This document shows, one piece after another, positions 39,906-47,837 of a stretch of 61,878 nt of DNA. Each line of letters begins with the position of its first letter. Positions within the stretch are counted from its first letter, which is position 1. Made by a program: the position numbers and the translations under genes. Source of the DNA: Streptomyces sp. AC550_RSS872 (lineage in GTDB: Bacteria; Actinomycetota; Actinomycetes; Streptomycetales; Streptomycetaceae); assembly GCF_019049285.1 (NCBI RefSeq), contig NZ_JAGMUL010000173.1, positions 40,185 to 102,062 of the forward strand, in the 5' to 3' direction. The notes beneath the pieces were generated by a model that saw only the letters and a program-made list of their open reading frames with translations, was not told the DNA's origin and did no database searches.

Positions 39906-40877
39906 ATGCAGATCGCGCGCCCACTGCGGCTCCTTGGGTTCCGCTCCGGCAGTCTCGCACCGATCATCGTGATTCTGGCGGTGTTGCTGGTTCTGCTGAC
40001 CGCCCGCCAACCGGACTTCCTCTCGCCGCCGTCGCTGATGTCGTTCCTCGGCCGCTCCGCGCCGGTCGTCCTGCTCGCTGCCGGCCAGTACTTCGTGATC
40101 GTCTCCGGCGAGCTGGACCTGTCCGTCGGCTCTCTGGTCACCGCGCAGGTGGTCGTCGCCGCCCGGCTGATCGACGGCGATCCGTCGGCCGGCTGGCCTG
40201 TCGTCGTGCTCCTGCTCGCGTTCGGCGTCGCCGTCGGCCTCGTCAACGGCCTCGTCACCACGCGGCTGCGGGTGCCGTCGTTCATCACGACCCTCGGGAT
40301 GTTCCTGATCCTCGTCGGTGCCGTGTACCTGTGGTCCGACGGTGCCCCGAAGGGCGGCCTCTCCGAGGAGTTCCGCCGGCTCGGCCGGTCGGCGTTCGAG
40401 GACGTGCCCGCGCTGGGCCGGATACCGTATGCCCTCATCGTCTTGCTGGCGGCGGCCGCTCTCGCGCTGGTGCTGACGCGTTCGGACTTCGGCCGCACCC
40501 TGGTCGCGGTCGGCGGCAACCCGCGGACCGCCGAGCTGAGCGGCGTGCGCGTGTGGCGCGCCAAGACCATGGCGTTCGTCCTCAGTGGAGTCGCCGCCAC
40601 GCTCGCCGCGGTCCTGATCGGCGGGTACAGCGGAGTGTCGTTCCAGGCCGGTGTCGGCCTCGAGTTCGGCGCGATCACCGCGGCGGTCCTCGGCGGTGTC
40701 GCCCTGGGCGGGGGTCGCGGTTCGGTCGTCGGCGCGATGCTGGGCGCGCTGACCCTCGAGACGCTCTTCACGCTCATGAACTTCTACGGCGTCTCCGGCG
40801 CCCTCAAACCGACCGTCCAGGGCGCGATCATTCTGCTCGCCGTGGCGGCGGCGTCCTTCCGTTTCCCGTCCAGATGA
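39906..40877 (+). CDS. Sugar ABC transporter permease 2 (RbsC type)
   Basis: 323-residue RbsC-type permease beginning 1 nt after the stop of permease 1. Conserved segments are GQYFVIVSGELDLSVGS and AVLGGVALGGGRGSVVGA. Having two non-identical permeases in one operon is common in actinobacterial CUT2 systems. No signal for specificity can be read from the permease itself. Confidence 0.94.
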   Translation: MQIARPLRLLGFRSGSLAPIIVILAVLLVLLTARQPDFLSPPSLMSFLGRSAPVVLLAAGQYFVIVSGELDLSVGSLVTAQVVVAARLIDGDPSAGWPVVVLLLAFGVAVGLVNGLVTTRLRVPSFITTLGMFLILVGAVYLWSDGAPKGGLSEEFRRLGRSAFEDVPALGRIPYALIVLLAAAALALVLTRSDFGRTLVAVGGNPRTAELSGVRVWRAKTMAFVLSGVAATLAAVLIGGYSGVSFQAGVGLEFGAITAAVLGGVALGGGRGSVVGAMLGALTLETLFTLMNFYGVSGALKPTVQGAIILLAVAAASFRFPSR

Positions 40878-40887
40878 AGGGGATTCC

Positions 40888-42084
40888 GTGAGGCATTCCA
40901 TGACGGTGCTGACCGTGAGCGCCTTACTGGTGCTGGCCGGCTGCTCCACCGACGAGCCCAACACCGGCGTATCGGGTTCGCCCTCCGCGAGCACCGGATC
41001 AGGCACCGGGTCGGGCACCGGGGAGCAGTCGAAGTTCTTCGTGCGGGCCGACTACGACGAGCAGCTCGCGCTCCTGGACGCCGAGCCCACCGGGCCGGCC
41101 GGCAAGCCCTGGGAGCAGGCGCTCAACCCGACGATGGTGGAGACCGCGAAGTTCAAGAAGCCCGGACCGTACAAGATCTGCTTCTCCAACGCGGGGCTGA
41201 ACAACCCCTGGCGCCAGGTCGGTTTCAAGACCATGCGGGCCGAGGTCGACACGCACCGCGGTCGGATCTCCGAGTTCGTCCACGTCGATGCCGAAGGCAA
41301 GGACCAGAAGCAGATCGCCGACATCAACGACCTGCTCGGCAAGGGCTGCCACGCGCTCATCGTCTCGCCGAACACCACCGCGACGCTCACCCCGGCCGTG
41401 GAGGCCGCCTGCCAAAAGGGCCTGCCGGTCATCGTCTTCGACCGCGGCGTCGACACGACCTGCCCGGTGACGTTCATCAACCCGATCGGCGGCTACGGAT
41501 TCGGCCACGTCGCGGCGGAGTTCGTCACCCAGAAGACGAAGCGGGGCGGCAAGGTGCTCGCGCTGCGCATCCTGCCCGGCGTCGACGTGCTGGAGACCCG
41601 TTGGTCCGCGGCGAAGGTCGCCTTCGACAAGGCGGGCGTCGACGTCGTCGGCGTCGAGTTCACCGACGGCGACCCGGCCAGGACAAAGAAGATCGTCAAC
41701 GACTACATCCAGCGGTACGGCACGATCGACGGCGTCTGGATGGACGCCGGGGCGGTCGCGGGCGCGGCGGTCGAGGCGTTCGAGGACGCCGGCAAGCCCG
41801 TGCCGCCGATCAACGGCGAGGACCAGCTCGACTTCCTGAAGCTGTGGAAGGACAAGAAGTTCACGGCGATCGCCCCGACCTACCCGACCTACCAGTGGCG
41901 CACCCCGATCATCGCCGCGCTGAAGATCCTCGACGGCGAGCAGGTGCCGAACCCGTGGAAGCTGCCCCAGCCGACCATCACCCAGGACAACCTGGACGAG
42001 TACGTCGACCCCACCATGCCGCCGCTGCACTACGCGATGTGCGGCTGCACCGACCTGCCCGGCTACCCGAAGCGCTGGAAGTAG
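40888..42084 (+). CDS. Sugar-binding lipoprotein of the CUT2 ABC transporter
   Basis: 398 residues. The GTG at 40888 has AAGGGGA five nt upstream; an in-frame ATG at 40900 is less well placed. A lipoprotein signal ends in LVLAGC, so the mature protein is anchored by the lipidated Cys. A Ser/Gly/Thr spacer leads to a periplasmic-binding-protein type I fold (KICFSNAGLNNPWRQVGFK, IADINDLLGKGCHALIVSP, VIVFDRGVD, GVWMDAGAVAGAAVEAF). It captures the sugar for the preceding ATPase and permeases. A TTA codon sits in the signal peptide (40924-40926), a strong point for bldA control. The ligand is unknown; the epimerase-type gene directly after it suggests a ketose or another unusual hexose. Confidence 0.93.
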   Translation: MRHSMTVLTVSALLVLAGCSTDEPNTGVSGSPSASTGSGTGSGTGEQSKFFVRADYDEQLALLDAEPTGPAGKPWEQALNPTMVETAKFKKPGPYKICFSNAGLNNPWRQVGFKTMRAEVDTHRGRISEFVHVDAEGKDQKQIADINDLLGKGCHALIVSPNTTATLTPAVEAACQKGLPVIVFDRGVDTTCPVTFINPIGGYGFGHVAAEFVTQKTKRGGKVLALRILPGVDVLETRWSAAKVAFDKAGVDVVGVEFTDGDPARTKKIVNDYIQRYGTIDGVWMDAGAVAGAAVEAFEDAGKPVPPINGEDQLDFLKLWKDKKFTAIAPTYPTYQWRTPIIAALKILDGEQVPNPWKLPQPTITQDNLDEYVDPTMPPLHYAMCGCTDLPGYPKRWK

Positions 42085-42088
42085 CCCG

Positions 42089-42967
42089 GTGTACACCATC
42101 GGTGTCAACCCGTGGGTCTGGGCCTCGCCGGTCGACGACGAGGCCCTGGCCGAACTGGTGCCGCGCATCGCCGCGTTCGGTTTCGACGCGGTCGAACTGC
42201 CGATCGAGCAACCCGGCGACTGGGACCCGGCCCGCACCCGGGACCTGCTGGCGGCGCACGGCCTGCGCGCGGTCGGCGTCTGTGCGGTCACCTCGCCCGG
42301 ACGTGACCTCGTGAACGCCCCGCCGGAGGCCGTCGCCTCCACGGTGGCGTACCTGAAGGCGTGTGTGGACAGTGCGGTGGCCGTCGGCGCGCCCTGCGTC
42401 GGCGGCCCGGTCTACGCCGCGGTGGGGCGGACCTGGCGCATGTCACCGGTGGAGCGCGCGGCCTGCTACGCGGACGTCCGCCGTGCCCTGGGGCCGGTGG
42501 CCGACCACGCGGGGGAGCGGGGCGTGAGCATCGGCGTGGAGGCCCTCAACCGCTATGAGACGAGCGTCGTCAACACGGTCGAGCAGGCGGTGAAGCTGAT
42601 CGACGGCCTGCCCGCGAACGTCGGTCTCATGATCGACACCTATCACATGAACATCGAGGAGGCCGACCCCTACGAGGCGCTCGTCACGGCTGGTCCGCAC
42701 CTCAAGCACGTCCAGGTCAGCGGCACCGACCGCGGCACCCCGGGCGCCGACCACTTCGACTGGCCACGCTTCCTCGCCGGCCTGGCCACGACCGGCTACG
42801 GCGGCGCGGTGTGCATCGAGTCGTTCACCGCGCAGAACGAGGCCATCGCCACCGCCGCCTCGATCTGGCGGCCGCTCGCCCCGTCGCAGGACACCCTCGC
42901 CCGTGACGGGCTGTCCTACCTCCGAACCGTCCTGCGTGGACTGGAGAACGCTCCCTTGACCGGGTGA
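42089..42967 (+). CDS. Sugar isomerase/epimerase, D-tagatose/D-allulose 3-epimerase-like
   Basis: 292-residue TIM-barrel protein of the xylose-isomerase-like superfamily. The four metal-binding residues of the ketose 3-epimerase group are recognisable: Glu in IGVEALNRYE, Asp in MIDTYHMNIEE, His in LKHVQVSGTDRG and Glu in VCIESFT. The family moves the C3 configuration of free ketoses or isomerises related sugars. Some superfamily members act on 3-keto sugars instead, which is worth weighing given the nearby dehydrogenase and DUF1080 genes. It starts with GTG 4 nt after the binding-protein stop and is the last gene of the operon. Cytoplasmic. Confidence 0.85.
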   Translation: MYTIGVNPWVWASPVDDEALAELVPRIAAFGFDAVELPIEQPGDWDPARTRDLLAAHGLRAVGVCAVTSPGRDLVNAPPEAVASTVAYLKACVDSAVAVGAPCVGGPVYAAVGRTWRMSPVERAACYADVRRALGPVADHAGERGVSIGVEALNRYETSVVNTVEQAVKLIDGLPANVGLMIDTYHMNIEEADPYEALVTAGPHLKHVQVSGTDRGTPGADHFDWPRFLAGLATTGYGGAVCIESFTAQNEAIATAASIWRPLAPSQDTLARDGLSYLRTVLRGLENAPLTG

Positions 42968-43029
42968 TGGGGGCGGGGCCGTTTCTGCCGTCCTCCCCTC
43001 TGGCCCGGGAACCGCCATAAGGAGAAAAG

Positions 43030-45405
43030 TTGTTCAGAAATCTGACGATACGAAGGCGGCTTCTGGCCGGAGCCGCCACACTCGGTTTGACCGCGACCGC
43101 GGTGGTGGCGTTCCCCGCGCCCGCAGCCGCAGCTCCCCACACCGTGTACGTCTCGCCGTCCGGCACCGGCACCGACTGTTCCAGCGCGCAGCCGTGCTCA
43201 CTGACAGCCGCACAGGCGGCGGTGCGATCGCTCAACGACGCCATGTCGGACGACATCGTGGTGCAGTTGGCCGACGGTGTGTACCGGCTGGCCCAACCCT
43301 TACGGCTGACGGCGGAGGACTCCGGCTCAGGCGGCCACACGGTCGTGTGGCAGGCCGCCCCGTCGGCGCGCCCGGTGATCACCGGCGCCCGGGCGGTCAC
43401 CGGCTGGTCGGTGGCCGACGCGGCCAAGAACATCTGGAAGGCCGACGTGCCCGCCGGTCTCGACGCCCGGCAGCTCTATGTCGACGGCGCCCTCGCCACC
43501 CGGGCACGCACACAGGTCAACAGAGCCGATTTCACGGCCTCCAGCGCCGGAATGAGGTTCTCGAGCGGTGCGCTGAGCTATCTGAACAACCTGGGCAACC
43601 AGAGCCGGATCGAGGTGGAGAGTGTCAACTCCTTCACCGACCGGTACTCGCCGGTGCAGAGCATCAGCTCGAACTTCATCACGATGCAGCAGCCGGCGTG
43701 GAACAACAACAACTTCGGCTACGACACCCTGATGCGGCCGCATCGGGCCGGTCCGTTCTACCTGTCCAACGCGTACGAGTTCTTGGACTCGCCCGGCGAG
43801 TGGTACCTCAACCCCACGGCGGGATCCTTGTACTACATCCCCCTGGCCGGGCAGAACATGAGCACCGTCGGTGTGGAACTGCCGAGGCTTCAGTCGCTGG
43901 TGAGCGTCGGGGGCACCTACAGCGAGCCGGCGCACCACATCACGTTCAGCGGGATCACCTTCACCGGTACTAGCTGGCTGGGCCCCAGCAGCAACCAGGG
44001 TTACGTCGACCAGCAGACCGGCGCGTACATCTCCGGCAACTGGAACTGGCCGGGCTTCGACTCCTGCCACAACGGCTGCACACAGTTCGAGGCCGCCCGG
44101 CCGCACTGGCAGCAGATGCCGGCCGCCGTCCAGATCTCCGCCTCCAACACCATCACCTTCAGCGACTCCCGGTTCGTCAACCTGGGCCAGACGGCCATCG
44201 GTATCGGCAACGACGCGGGCGCGCACGCCAGCGGCGTCGGCCTGGGCGCCAACAACATCACGGTGACCCGGTCGGAGATCGCCCGGAGCTCAGCCGGTGG
44301 CATCCTCGTGGGCGGCGTGCGCGCCGACGCTCACCACCCCAGCGACCAGCGCATGGTGAACAGGGACATCACGATCAGCAACAACCGCATCCACGACCTC
44401 GGGGCGGATTACCGGGGCATCGTCTCCGTCCTGACCACGTACGTCACCAACAGCACCGTGGCCCAGAACGAGGTCTACAACATGCCGTACTCCGGCATGT
44501 CGATCGGGTACGGCTGGGGTTCCAACGACGCGGGCGGCAGCACCCACTACGCCAACCGCGGCCTGTACAACTACCAGCCGCGCTACACGACGCCGACCAC
44601 CGCGTCCAACAACCGGCTCATCGGCAACTACATCCACGATGTCATGCAGCAGATGAACGACGGCGGCTGCATCTACACCCTTGGATGGAACCCGGGCGCG
44701 CAGATCAGCCGGAACCACTGCCTGCGGACCAACGGATACTTCGGCGTGTACTTCGACGAGGGCTCGAAGTACTACACGGCCACCAACAATGTCTTCTCGA
44801 ACACCGGCACGTGGGCGACGGCCAACTACTGGGGTGGCGAGAACATGGGGAACTGGACCGTCACCAACAACTGGTCGACCAACGGCAGCACGAACATCAC
44901 CAACGGGGACCGAGGCAACGTGGTCTCCGGCAACGTCACGGTCACCAATGGCAACTGGCCTTCCGGTGCCCAGGACGTGATGGCGTCCGCCGGACCGCAG
45001 GGCACCACCCCGCCGCCCACGGGTCAGCAGATCGTGGGCGCGCAGTCCGGCCGCTGCCTGACCGTCCCCGGCGCCGGCACCACCAACGGCACCCAGACCC
45101 AACTCCAGGACTGCACCGGCGCAGCCGGGCAGACCTGGACCCACACCGCGGGCAAACAACTGACCGTCCACGGCAACAAGTGCCTCGACGCGAGCGGACG
45201 CGGCACCACCAACGGCACGGCCGTCATCATCTGGGACTGCAACGGCCAGAACAACCAACAGTGGAACGTCAACCCCGACGGCACGATCACCGGCGTCCAG
45301 TCCGGACTGTGCCTCGACGCCAACGCCGGCGGCACCGCCAACGGCACCAGGACCATCCTCTGGTCCTGCAACGGCGGCACCAACCAGCAGTGGGCACTGC
45401 GATAG
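43030..45405 (+). CDS. Secreted right-handed beta-helix glycosidase (GH141-like) with CBM13
   Basis: 791 residues from a TTG start tightly behind GGAGAAAAG. A Sec signal (about 1-34, AAAA cleavage region) precedes a long right-handed parallel beta-helix (about 36-655; HTVYVSPSGTGTDC, HITFSGITFTGTSW, repeated NNxI and NxxxN turns, MNDGGCIYTLGWNPG). A ricin-type trefoil follows (about 667-791). The overall plan resembles GH141-type enzymes (fucosidase/xylanase), but other beta-helix hydrolases or lyases cannot be excluded without a profile search. A TTA codon (43300-43302) suggests bldA dependence. It is preceded by the sugar ABC/epimerase operon with a 62-nt gap and followed by a strong terminator. 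Confidence 0.75.
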   Translation: MFRNLTIRRRLLAGAATLGLTATAVVAFPAPAAAAPHTVYVSPSGTGTDCSSAQPCSLTAAQAAVRSLNDAMSDDIVVQLADGVYRLAQPLRLTAEDSGSGGHTVVWQAAPSARPVITGARAVTGWSVADAAKNIWKADVPAGLDARQLYVDGALATRARTQVNRADFTASSAGMRFSSGALSYLNNLGNQSRIEVESVNSFTDRYSPVQSISSNFITMQQPAWNNNNFGYDTLMRPHRAGPFYLSNAYEFLDSPGEWYLNPTAGSLYYIPLAGQNMSTVGVELPRLQSLVSVGGTYSEPAHHITFSGITFTGTSWLGPSSNQGYVDQQTGAYISGNWNWPGFDSCHNGCTQFEAARPHWQQMPAAVQISASNTITFSDSRFVNLGQTAIGIGNDAGAHASGVGLGANNITVTRSEIARSSAGGILVGGVRADAHHPSDQRMVNRDITISNNRIHDLGADYRGIVSVLTTYVTNSTVAQNEVYNMPYSGMSIGYGWGSNDAGGSTHYANRGLYNYQPRYTTPTTASNNRLIGNYIHDVMQQMNDGGCIYTLGWNPGAQISRNHCLRTNGYFGVYFDEGSKYYTATNNVFSNTGTWATANYWGGENMGNWTVTNNWSTNGSTNITNGDRGNVVSGNVTVTNGNWPSGAQDVMASAGPQGTTPPPTGQQIVGAQSGRCLTVPGAGTTNGTQTQLQDCTGAAGQTWTHTAGKQLTVHGNKCLDASGRGTTNGTAVIIWDCNGQNNQQWNVNPDGTITGVQSGLCLDANAGGTANGTRTILWSCNGGTNQQWALR
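45026..45399 (+). repeat. CBM13 cassette, family B copy 3
   Basis: Lectin cassette of the beta-helix enzyme, in opposite orientation to the two copies at 30242-30617 and 32751-33111. Together these form inverted repeats about 12-15 kb apart that could recombine. Confidence 0.9.
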
Positions 45406-45453
45406 CGGAACCAACGCCTGTCCGCTCTTTTGGGACAGGAGCGGAGGCCGGCA

Positions 45454-45481
45454 GCGGGGCCCGAGTGGGTGCGGGCCCCGC
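45454..45481 (+). terminator. Hairpin terminator after the beta-helix enzyme gene
   Basis: Perfect 10-bp stem GCGGGGCCCG/CGGGCCCCGC with an 8-nt loop, 48 nt after the stop codon. Confidence 0.8.
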
Positions 45482-45581
45482 CGCGCCTCGGTGGATCTGT
45501 GGCGCAGCACCAGCAGCATCGTCGTTTCAGTCGCCTCTAAAGCGTCTTTGCAGAAGGCCGTGAATAGGGCATCTCCGTTGT

Positions 45582-45857
45582 GTGGCTGGGATGTTGAAGG
45601 CCGAGCGGGTATGGGGGGAAGCGTTCACGGGGCTGCGGATCGATCAGTTCGGGCGGCTGTTGAAGGCGGTCCGGGCACATGGTGGTGACGGCTTTGGATG
45701 GGGGCTGCCATGGCGGCTGCCGCTGGCCGAGCGGGTGCCGATGGTGGCGATCTACTACCGCACGAACCTGGCGGATCCTCGGCAGTTGAGCCCGACCATC
45801 CAAGATCCCCGACAGAGTCAAGTGAGGAACGCAGGAAGCCCCGTCGGGGCAGGGTAA
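45582..45857 (+). pseudogene. Truncated IS5-type transposase N-terminus
   Basis: The first about 65 residues (ERVWGEAFTGLRIDQFGRLL, AERVPMVAIYYRTNL, RQLSP) match the N-terminal region of IS5-family transposases common in Streptomyces. The similarity stops abruptly and the frame ends without the DDE catalytic region. It is a relic of an insertion between the beta-helix gene and the LPMO gene. No terminal inverted repeats could be identified with confidence. Confidence 0.75.
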
Positions 45858-45885
45858 CCGAATGGGGCCCCTGCCCCGACGGGGC
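45838..45885 (-). terminator. Long hairpin, probable terminator of the LPMO gene
   Basis: Perfect 17-bp stem, GCCCCGTCGGGGCAGGG on the left arm and its complement ending at 45885, with a 14-nt loop. It lies 68 nt beyond the LPMO stop in its direction of transcription and overlaps the end of the transposase stub. Confidence 0.75.
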
Positions 45886-45952
45886 TCGGTCGGCCGGGCG
45901 GCGGGTTACCGACGCCCGGCAGAGGCCGGTGCCGTGTGCAGTGCTTTGCGGC

Positions 45953-46627
45953 TCAGCCGAAGTTCACGTCGCTGCACCACATGTAGGCCTGGTCGAGGTG
46001 CGAGGCCTGCCAGATCACGAACAGGATGTGGTGTCCGGTGTAGCCAGAGGTCTGGACGGGGAACGTGATGTTCTGTGCCGGGGCGAAGCGGCCGGTCTGC
46101 GTGATGAAGTCGAGGTTGCTCCAGCCCAGGGTCTGGGTCATGGGGTTGAAGCCCTGCTTGCTCACGTAGACCTTGAAGTAGTCGGCACCGTGGGACGCCT
46201 GGTCGTACAGGTGGACCGAGAAGTTGTTGCCGATGGTGGTGGTCTTCCACGGTCCGGGCTTGTCCAGGCTGGCGTTCCTCGAGAGGTTGTTGCTGCACAG
46301 CGTCCCGTCGGGGGTCCGTGCCTGGAACTGGCCTCCGAGGCCGTCACGGAGCGCGCTCATCCAGTTCCACATGGTGTCGGGATTGGCCTGGAAGGCCTGC
46401 CAACACATGGGGTCTTGGGTCTGCATGGCCGGGTTCGTGTGGTTGTTGCCCCAGGTCTTCCAGCACTGGTACGCGCGGGTCGCGGGGCCGACGACGGTGC
46501 CGTGAGCCTGGACGGGGGTCGACCAGGCGAGGGCGCCGACGGTCACGGCGAACAGCATGACGAGCGCCTGGAGGGGCCGGCGGAGGGACGCCCGCGAACG
46601 GCCGGTTAACGGACTCTTTTTGCGCAT
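45953..46627 (-). CDS. AA10 lytic polysaccharide monooxygenase, single domain
   Basis: 224 residues; a 41-residue signal peptide ending PVQA leaves the obligatory N-terminal histidine of the copper brace (HGTVVGPATRAYQCW). The second copper His is in YDQASHGADYFKVYV and an axial aromatic is likely in WCSDVNFG. The mature protein of about 183 residues has no binding module, unlike its secreted neighbours. AA10 enzymes oxidatively cleave chitin or cellulose; the CebR operator upstream argues for cellulose. It needs an external electron donor, and the PQQ-type dehydrogenases in this island are candidates. A TTA codon at position 7 (46609-46607) may delay synthesis until bldA tRNA is available. 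Confidence 0.95.
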   Translation of the reverse strand: MRKKSPLTGRSRASLRRPLQALVMLFAVTVGALAWSTPVQAHGTVVGPATRAYQCWKTWGNNHTNPAMQTQDPMCWQAFQANPDTMWNWMSALRDGLGGQFQARTPDGTLCSNNLSRNASLDKPGPWKTTTIGNNFSVHLYDQASHGADYFKVYVSKQGFNPMTQTLGWSNLDFITQTGRFAPAQNITFPVQTSGYTGHHILFVIWQASHLDQAYMWCSDVNFG

Positions 46628-46660
46628 GTGGGGGGAATCCTTCCAGTTGCGAGGCTGTTA

Positions 46661-46674
46661 TGGGAGCGCTCCCA
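46661..46674. promoter_or_regulatory. CebR operator upstream of the LPMO gene
   Basis: TGGGAGCGCTCCCA, an exact match to the 14-bp palindrome established for the cellobiose/cellotriose-responsive repressor CebR of Streptomyces. It lies 33 nt upstream of the LPMO start codon, in the promoter region. Confidence 0.92.
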
Positions 46675-46907
46675 AAGTCGGGCCTTCTGAGTGAGATGTC
46701 AATGAAGCAGACGGAGTTGAATACAGGGGTGGGTGGCGAGCAGGGAATCTGCCGTGAGCCGGGAGTCGGAATGTTCGCGGGACCGGAAAGCGACGATGCG
46801 GCCTGGACCGGGTGTGCCTGGCCGGCGATGCCACCCTCTCCTGGCGCGACCCGACACCCGGGGATCAAACACTCATTCCGGGATAAAATATCGGGAGAAA
46901 ACGACCT

Positions 46908-47678
46908 CTAGCGCAGCAGCCAGGTCGGCTCGCCCGGCCCGCTGCGGCGCACCACCCACGCGTCGGTGATGTGCGTGAACATCGCCTCGGCCGCACCCTT
47001 GGGGTCGTGCGCGGCGATCCGCTCGTAGATGCGCCGATGGCCGTGGTTGGACGCGACGCAGAAGGCGCGGCCGGTGCGGCCCATGTAACGGGTGGAGTTG
47101 ATGACCTGCCGCTCCAGCGAACGGACCACGGCACGGCCGATGCGGTTCCCCGACGCCTGCATGACGGTGTCGTGGAACGCCCGGTCCTCTTCGTGGTACG
47201 AGGCGGGATCGTCGACGAGCTCGTCCATCCGCTCCACCAGGCTGCGTAGCCGGTCGATCACCTCGGCGTTCGCCAGGCGGGCGGCGACGTTGGCCATGTC
47301 GGACTCCAGCACGCGGCGGGTCGCGACGAGGTGGTCGAGGATGGCCAGGCTCTCGTCCTCGGCGATGGTTGCGCCGAGGACCAGCTCGTCAAGCATGTTC
47401 CACATCGCCGGCGGCGTGACCATCGTGCCGGCGCCCTGGCGGACCTGCACCAGCCCCTTCTCCTGAAGAATCTTCACCGCCTCGCGGACCACGGTGCGGC
47501 TGACCGAGAAGGTCTCGCAGAGCACGGGCTCGGGGGGGAGCGGCGAACCGGACGGATGGACTCCACGAACGATCCGCTCCACCAGCTCAGCCGTGACGGC
47601 GGCGGCAAGGTTCGCTGGGCGCCGACTCCAGGCGGGGGCCTCGGAGGCCTCTGCGGAGGACTGCGGTACTGCCGTCAT
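46908..47678 (-). CDS. GntR-family (FadR/FCD type) transcriptional regulator
   Basis: 256 residues from the ATG at 47678, chosen because GGGGGG lies 5-10 nt upstream; an earlier in-frame start at 47720 is possible. The N-terminal winged helix (SGSPLPPEPVLCETFSVSRT, VVREAVKILQEKGLV) is followed by an all-helical FCD effector domain with likely metal-binding residues (Asp/His in DRAFHDTVMQASGN, His in NHGHRRIYERIAAHD). It is divergent from the CUT1 ABC/enolase operon at 47838, and two exact 17-bp repeats lie over the promoter between them. It most likely represses that operon and itself until a sugar acid or derivative binds. Confidence 0.93.
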   Translation of the reverse strand: MTAVPQSSAEASEAPAWSRRPANLAAAVTAELVERIVRGVHPSGSPLPPEPVLCETFSVSRTVVREAVKILQEKGLVQVRQGAGTMVTPPAMWNMLDELVLGATIAEDESLAILDHLVATRRVLESDMANVAARLANAEVIDRLRSLVERMDELVDDPASYHEEDRAFHDTVMQASGNRIGRAVVRSLERQVINSTRYMGRTGRAFCVASNHGHRRIYERIAAHDPKGAAEAMFTHITDAWVVRRSGPGEPTWLLR

Positions 47679-47736
47679 GACACCCCCCGGGACCCGTGCC
47701 GTACCACGGATGCTCGCCAACTATACGGCATCCCTG

Positions 47737-47765
47737 TTGACGTCATACGTCATACGAGTTACATA
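47737..47765 (+). promoter_or_regulatory. Promoter of the CUT1 ABC/dehydratase operon
   Basis: TTGACG (-35, 47737-47742) and TACATA (-10, 47760-47765) with a 17-bp spacer, about 70 nt upstream of the binding-protein start. The spacer is filled by a repeat of the proposed GntR operator. Confidence 0.6.
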
Positions 47766-47778
47766 CGTCATACGAGTT
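47744..47778. promoter_or_regulatory. Tandem operator repeats for the divergent GntR regulator
   Basis: CATACGTCATACGAGTT occurs twice exactly (47744-47760 and 47762-47778), with an 18-bp period. The first copy fills the -35/-10 spacer and the second covers the -10 and initiation region, the expected placement for repression by the adjacent GntR protein. Confidence 0.7.
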
Positions 47779-47837
47779 GCGTTCCTCCTCAACCTCAACT
47801 GCCGGACAGCCGGCCACCTCAGGAGAGTGGGGCAGCA

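Noticed and set aside
38417..40777. 786-codon minus-strand frame opposite the ABC permeases
   Set aside because: Shadow of the plus-strand genes; the two permeases and ATPase have clear families, coupled starts and ribosome sites.
47331..47837. Open frame continuing upstream of the CUT1 binding protein
   Set aside because: It runs through the divergent GntR gene and its promoter. A lipoprotein signal peptide begins exactly at 47838.
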